Shown: one piece after another, positions 6,705 to 10,241 of the stretch
How the letters are laid out: every line of letters begins with the position of its first letter
Position numbering within the stretch: position 1 is the first letter of the stretch
Program-made: the position numbers and the translations under genes
The notes under the pieces: generated by a model
The model's database searches: none
What the model saw: the letters and a program-made list of their open reading frames with translations, nothing else
What the model was told of the DNA's origin: nothing
Source: Bacillota bacterium
GTDB lineage: Bacteria; Bacillota; Clostridia; Saccharofermentanales; Fastidiosipilaceae
Length of the DNA: 10,241 nucleotides
Reading direction: 5' to 3'
NCBI GenBank assembly: GCA_023388205.1
Contig: JAEWGS010000033.1
Coordinates: forward strand, 1 to 10,241

Positions 6705-8009
6705 TTAACGCCCGTGAAGCACTGTTGCAGGATCGAGCGACAACAAATAGCGAATCGCAGGCAAAGAACCCAAAATCGTCACCAAAATCACCATGAAAAT
6801 GATGATTGGAATGACGAGCGGTGAAAATGCGATTTGAGAGCCAAAGACACCATACCCGATGATCTGCGTGAAACCTAAGCCCACGCCATAACCCAAAGCG
6901 CCTCCGATCAAGCCTGTCAGCACAATTTCCGTCAAGATGACGCCGACCACCGACGCATTTTGTGCCCCGACAGCTTTGAGCAAACCAATCTCCGCCGAGC
7001 GCTCCATCACGCCAGCAGTCACCAAATTAGAAATACCCAGGGCGGAACCCAATAAGCTCAAAAGTGTGATCAAAAGCATCAGCGTCTGCGTCTTTTGCAA
7101 AATAACGCCTTCAGATTCGGCCACTTGACGCACTGGCTTCGCCACTGAATCGGTCAAAACTTCCTGAAGCTGATAAGAAATCGAGGAAACGTAAGCGGTG
7201 CAATACCAGGCCTCCCATTCTTTAATCGTCAAAGACTTGGGATTCTGTGCCGCTTTTCGCGCCAAATCATTATCCGGCGTCGTCAAGGCTGACACTTCAA
7301 TGCGGCCGACATCGCCCTCATGCCCTGAGATGCTTTGCGCCCAATCCAAGGGCGTATAAAGCACGTAATCTTCCTCGTCCCCCGAGTCAAAAATAGCTGT
7401 AATCTTAATCTTGCCCTGGCTCGCCTTCCCTTGAATCTCAAGCTCATCGCCCAGTTTGACGCCTAACTTCTCCGCCAAAAGATGACCCATGGCACCTGAA
7501 TTTGTCTCACTTTCAGTCGGCAAGTTTCCTTCGACTTGCCACCAGGCTTTGAGTTGGTTGAGTCCCGTATTCACCTCTTCGCCCGAGCTTAAATTCATAT
7601 GCTTTTCAAACCAGCTGCCGACGATCTTAAAATCTTGCGGCTCCGTCTTCGCACCGTTTTTCGCTTGAAGCGTTCCTCTCACATTAAGATAAGGGGCGTA
7701 ATCTTTGATGTTAAAGCCCCAGAAAATGGATTTAACTAAAGGCAATTCCTCCTCTTTGAGGTAACGGCTCGCCTCTTCATCTTCATCGCTTGAAATACCG
7801 TACACATCGTCAAGCAAGGAGGCCTCTTGCGGACGCACAGTAATGTTCGCTCCGTAAGTTTTAAGTTCTGCATTGACCTTATCTCCAACGCCCATCATGA
7901 CGTTGATCATCGCCGTCGCCAAAGAGACGCCCAAAGCGACCGTAAACGCAATCATGAACATTTTATCTCGCTGCCTGAGCAAGGTTCCTTTGACCATGCG
8001 CCAAAACAT
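6705..8009 (-). CDS. FtsX-type ABC permease, first of the P19/Fet module
   Basis: This 434-residue protein has the FtsX/MacB plan: helix 18-40, a large outer domain (about 45-305), and helices near 310-333, 352-377 and 397-421. The coupling segment ERSAEIGLLKAVGA (336-349) contacts the ATPase. By order it matches fetB or cj1661. It opens MFWRMVKGTLLRQRDKM, typical of permeases that begin almost directly with helix 1, so the ATG at 8009, with AAGGAG 7 nt upstream, is the natural start. The outer domain contains segments such as GSWFEKHMNLS and a long acidic loop (about 68-90) that may shape contacts with P19 or DUF2318 (inference). It is preceded by a 113-base purine-rich gap and followed by its partner permease after 12 bases. 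Confidence 0.9.
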   Translation of the reverse strand: MFWRMVKGTLLRQRDKMFMIAFTVALGVSLATAMINVMMGVGDKVNAELKTYGANITVRPQEASLLDDVYGISSDEDEEASRYLKEEELPLVKSIFWGFNIKDYAPYLNVRGTLQAKNGAKTEPQDFKIVGSWFEKHMNLSSGEEVNTGLNQLKAWWQVEGNLPTESETNSGAMGHLLAEKLGVKLGDELEIQGKASQGKIKITAIFDSGDEEDYVLYTPLDWAQSISGHEGDVGRIEVSALTTPDNDLARKAAQNPKSLTIKEWEAWYCTAYVSSISYQLQEVLTDSVAKPVRQVAESEGVILQKTQTLMLLITLLSLLGSALGISNLVTAGVMERSAEIGLLKAVGAQNASVVGVILTEIVLTGLIGGALGYGVGLGFTQIIGYGVFGSQIAFSPLVIPIIIFMVILVTILGSLPAIRYLLSLDPATVLHGR

Positions 8010-8122
8010 TCTCGATCTCCTTCTCTTCCTCAGCCTTTCATCTTTCGGCTTTTAGCTTCTGACTTTTGTCGATCGGCTTCTCGTCTTCTCCCCTTCGTGC
8101 TTGGGGTTGAGACGCGCCCTCT
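8010..8122 (-). other. Purine-rich intergenic leader with near-repeats
   Basis: This is the widest gap inside the cluster. The transcribed strand is strongly purine-rich and carries degenerate copies of an AGAAGC(C/T)-type unit (GAGAAGCCGA, CAGAAGCTAAAAGCCGAAAG) at about 8041-8095, ending in the AAGGAG ribosome site of the permease gene. No open coding frame with a start, no hairpin of note and no T-tract terminator is visible. Patterns like this are often dispersed intergenic repeats, but I cannot count copies in the genome. Confidence 0.45.
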
Positions 8123-9487
8123 TTAGCGGAATCGCTGCGCCTCTACTTCGAGGTCCGTCGCATTGACATCGAGGTACTCCCCCTCAACCTTGAAAGGCAG
8201 TGGGATCGGATTGCAGCCGCCCTTAAATCCGATGGTGGCTCGGTTCATCACAACGTCGCAAAGCTTGCAGATCACTTCATCCCCGCGATCAAAATAACCT
8301 GAAGCGCCGCAAATTTCGCAGGCGTCAAAACAGACCGTATAGTTGCCGGGACTTTTCATGAGCGCGATAAAGCGCACCTCGTAACCTTGTTCGGATTTGT
8401 AAGCAAAACGGTGCAAATGCCCATCTTTTAACAGTTCAATCGGGATATGCGCCACGCCATCACTCATCTCGTAGTCTTCAGGCGGTGACAAAGGCACTTC
8501 GCGCTCGTAGATCGTTTTCACCACAGCCAGCGTGATAAAAACGAGGATAAAACTCGCCAAAACCGCAGCCGAAAAACGTCTGGCACGACGCTGAGCCGCG
8601 CGCAATTTACGGTGTTGCGCGGGATTTTCATAGTGACCGCGAAGCTTTTGGTTAAAAATCAGCAAAAGCAAGGCCACACCGATCAAAGTCAACATGACGA
8701 GGTAGATAAATAAAATGCCGGAATTCGACAAGCGCGCTAAAAGCGAAAAAAGAATGCGATTTTTGGGGATCACTTTCAGCTGATATAAGCGCAAAAGGAT
8801 TTGATTGAGCACCTGAACCCCGTCAATCAGCATCACGACTGTAACAAAGATGCGAAGCAACTTGCCCTCTAAGAGCATACTTGCCACGTAAATCACATAG
8901 ACCGAGGCCGCGATGACAATCCACCCTAAGATATAGCCCCCAAAACGCAGCGTCAGTTCTGTCAGAGACAAGGTCTCCCCATATGAGACGACCTGCGTGG
9001 TCAAAAGCAAAAGCTTCGGCAAAGCGTACTGAATTGAGAAAAAGGTGTAAGCCAACAAAAGCCAGGGCATCCAGCGTTCATAGCGCCGTTCGGTCTTTGC
9101 CTGCGGCAAAGCGGTCTCAATGGTTAAAAGGTCCTCAGATGCCGGCAACGCTTTCGATTTCAGATGAAATCTCTCCTTGAGTTTGCGTCCCCCCTTTTTG
9201 GCACTTCCCTCAGGGACTGGGAAGATCCAAAAAGCGATGAGCAAAAGCAAAGCAAAAAGTATGAAAGGCAGCGCCGTGTAATACGTCAACGTCGCGCGAT
9301 GAACCAAATGAGGTACTTGGCGCACATACGCATTCACACAGGCAATCAAAAACGAGCCCAAAAGAACATGACGCAAGAAGCGCATCTTTTGTACGCTGTG
9401 ATGCGGACGATAACAAGCCCATACCGCGCTCAATATCAAAGCAAAGGAAAGACCGTTTTCAATGACGGCCAAATAATACTTGATCAA
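8123..9487 (-). CDS. DUF2318 multi-pass membrane protein with outer Cys cluster
   Basis: This 454-residue protein matches the DUF2318 family, corresponding by position to fetA of E. coli and cj1660 of Campylobacter. About eight membrane helices (near 12-26, 38-54, 68-92, 141-163, 178-205, 212-228, 248-280, 305-325) lead to an extracytoplasmic C-terminal domain with six cysteines: Cys386, 390, 393, 407, 410 and 425 (CX3CX2C, CX2C, then GGCNP). The family is annotated as Fe-S containing, and such a cluster could pass electrons to iron bound by P19. The start is TTG at 9487: an in-frame TGA lies two codons upstream, no ATG occurs nearby, and the N-terminus MIKYYLAVIENG fits the family. The ribosome site is modest (AAAGGGG, 8 nt before), suggesting weaker expression than p19. 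It follows p19 after 111 bases that include a strong hairpin. Confidence 0.83.
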   Translation of the reverse strand: MIKYYLAVIENGLSFALILSAVWACYRPHHSVQKMRFLRHVLLGSFLIACVNAYVRQVPHLVHRATLTYYTALPFILFALLLLIAFWIFPVPEGSAKKGGRKLKERFHLKSKALPASEDLLTIETALPQAKTERRYERWMPWLLLAYTFFSIQYALPKLLLLTTQVVSYGETLSLTELTLRFGGYILGWIVIAASVYVIYVASMLLEGKLLRIFVTVVMLIDGVQVLNQILLRLYQLKVIPKNRILFSLLARLSNSGILFIYLVMLTLIGVALLLLIFNQKLRGHYENPAQHRKLRAAQRRARRFSAAVLASFILVFITLAVVKTIYEREVPLSPPEDYEMSDGVAHIPIELLKDGHLHRFAYKSEQGYEVRFIALMKSPGNYTVCFDACEICGASGYFDRGDEVICKLCDVVMNRATIGFKGGCNPIPLPFKVEGEYLDVNATDLEVEAQRFR

Positions 9488-9519
9488 GGGTCAAACCCCT
9501 TTCCAATAAAAGAACAAAT

Positions 9520-9544
9520 GCGGACGAGGCTCCCCCCCGTCCGC
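9520..9544 (-). promoter_or_regulatory. Intercistronic hairpin between p19 and the DUF2318 gene
   Basis: On the minus strand, GCGGACGGGG (9544 down) pairs with CCTCGTCCGC, giving a 10-bp stem with one G-U pair and a 5-nt loop. It is followed by the U-rich but interrupted run ATTTGTTCTTTTATT. This could be a leaky terminator or a processing and stability element that raises P19 relative to downstream genes. Confidence 0.6.
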
Positions 9545-9572
9545 TTCAAAACGTGAACAAGCCTGAGCTTCC

Positions 9573-9598
9573 TCACCCTAAAATCTCCAATCGGGTGA
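9573..9598 (-). repeat. Small inverted repeat directly after the p19 stop
   Basis: TCACCC and GGGTGA form a 6-bp inverted repeat with a 14-base loop, beginning immediately after the p19 stop codon. No T run follows. With the stronger hairpin 30 bases further on it may protect the p19 message from 3' decay; that role is inference. Confidence 0.4.
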
Positions 9599-10213
9599 TT
9601 ACCACTCGTGACCCGTCCACTCAAAGTCGGTCTTTTCCAGCTTGAGCGGTTCCGTCCAGAAGCGGCCCGTCACACCGGTTTCCTTGTCCACATGGAGCAA
9701 GTACTCATTGCCCGGAGCACCGATTTCGAGCTGCAATTCATAGTTGCCGACGCCATCTTTGAACTTCACGTTTGCGCCGTAGTGCGGACCATCGCTGGCG
9801 TTCATCGGCATGAAAGCAACTTCCTGCGTTTCGCCGGTCTTCTTGCTCGTGATGTAGAGCTTGACTTGCAAGTAAGGAATGAACACACCATCGCTGTAGC
9901 CGAGCTTGTTACCCTTAAGTGCGGAAATGTCGGCTTCCATATGCGCATCCGAATCCGCTTTCGCCAAAGAGTTGCCGGCGGGTTCCATGTCAACGGGCTG
10001 GAAATAGATCAAGCCGACATGCATCGTGTCATTGCCCTCGGGATCTTTCACGTCATAGGTCTTGATTTCGATTTCATCAAAACCTGGCGCATCTTCTTCC
10101 TCTGCGGCCGGCTGAGAGGTCTCAGCGCTCTTGTCCTCAGCGTGGGTCAGCCCAGGAACAACCAGCGCCGCGAGCAGGGCGGTCGCAAGCAAAGCAGAGA
10201 ACAACTTCTTCAT
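9599..10213 (-). CDS. p19: P19-type secreted iron-binding protein
   Basis: This is the extracytoplasmic metal-binding protein of the P19/FetP/Tp34 family, which dimerises and binds iron (and copper in crystals) for uptake. It has 204 residues. Residues 1-25 are a signal peptide ending THA, with no lipobox. An acidic low-complexity stretch (about 36-46) precedes the domain. Family landmarks are clear: MHVGLIYFQPVDMEP (64-78), DAHMEADI (89-96), FMPMNASDGPHYGANVKF (134-151) and HVDKETGV (174-181). Likely metal ligands are His91, Met92, His144 and possibly His65. Ser97 stands where I recall many relatives having a second His after the HxEADI motif. The start ATG at 10213 has GGAGG 9 nt upstream. 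It is the first visible gene of the cluster; relatives have an FTR1-type permease gene directly upstream, which would fall outside this window. Confidence 0.93.
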   Translation of the reverse strand: MKKLFSALLATALLAALVVPGLTHAEDKSAETSQPAAEEEDAPGFDEIEIKTYDVKDPEGNDTMHVGLIYFQPVDMEPAGNSLAKADSDAHMEADISALKGNKLGYSDGVFIPYLQVKLYITSKKTGETQEVAFMPMNASDGPHYGANVKFKDGVGNYELQLEIGAPGNEYLLHVDKETGVTGRFWTEPLKLEKTDFEWTGHEW

Positions 10214-10241
10214 GTTTCAGTACCTCCATAGTACTTGGGAT

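Noticed and set aside
9608..10231. Long plus-strand open frame opposite p19
   Set aside because: It mirrors a certain P19 coding sequence, has no recognisable domain, and is a shadow of its codon use.

Overview
The window is dominated by one long minus-strand gene cluster, read from about 10213 down to 330, with a short plus-strand relic region at the left end (1 to about 281). Base composition looks near 50% GC. Shine-Dalgarno sequences are strong (GGAGG types), TTG and GTG starts occur, and the last gene encodes an ECF-type vitamin S component. With the P19/DUF2318 iron genes, an FMN-binding lipoprotein and a DUF4418 protein, this suggests an anaerobic, possibly host-associated Bacillota (Clostridia-like) bacterium. 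That placement is inference; no marker gene is present.

In transcription order the cluster holds: a secreted P19-type iron-binding protein (9599-10213); a polytopic DUF2318 membrane protein with a six-cysteine outer domain (8123-9487); two FtsX/MacB-type permeases (6705-8009, 5403-6692) and their ABC ATPase (4627-5334); an FMN-binding lipoprotein with a flavinylation-type motif (4069-4590); a DUF4418 membrane protein carrying a very Cys/His-rich insertion (3003-4061); a second FtsX-type permease and ATPase (1780-3006, 1015-1770); and a FolT-like ECF S component (330-944). The first five genes match the order of the p19 locus of Campylobacter jejuni and the fetMP-fetABCDEF locus of E. coli, where an FTR1-type permease precedes p19 and thioredoxin-like genes follow the ATPase. 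Here the FTR1 gene, if present, lies beyond 10241. The thioredoxin positions are taken by the flavoprotein and the DUF4418 protein.

A working model, which is inference, is an envelope iron-handling system. P19 binds iron outside the membrane. DUF2318 and the flavoprotein supply redox steps. Two ABC modules do mechanical or export work, and the DUF4418 protein offers a metal-binding tether. Short gaps, a 4-bp ATGA overlap and shared direction support co-transcription. A hairpin between p19 and the DUF2318 gene could lower expression of the downstream genes. A bidirectional terminator (252-281) closes the cluster.

The left end (1-251, plus strand) has a promoter-like element, a folded leader with a strong intrinsic terminator, then a good ribosome site and the first 16 codons of a DUF3800-type protein (MKKRLSIFVDESGDFG) that stop at TAG. 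This looks like the deleted remnant of a DUF3800 gene that kept its structured RNA leader. RNA motifs named after DUF3800 are known, so the leader may be a real, possibly still transcribed, structured RNA.
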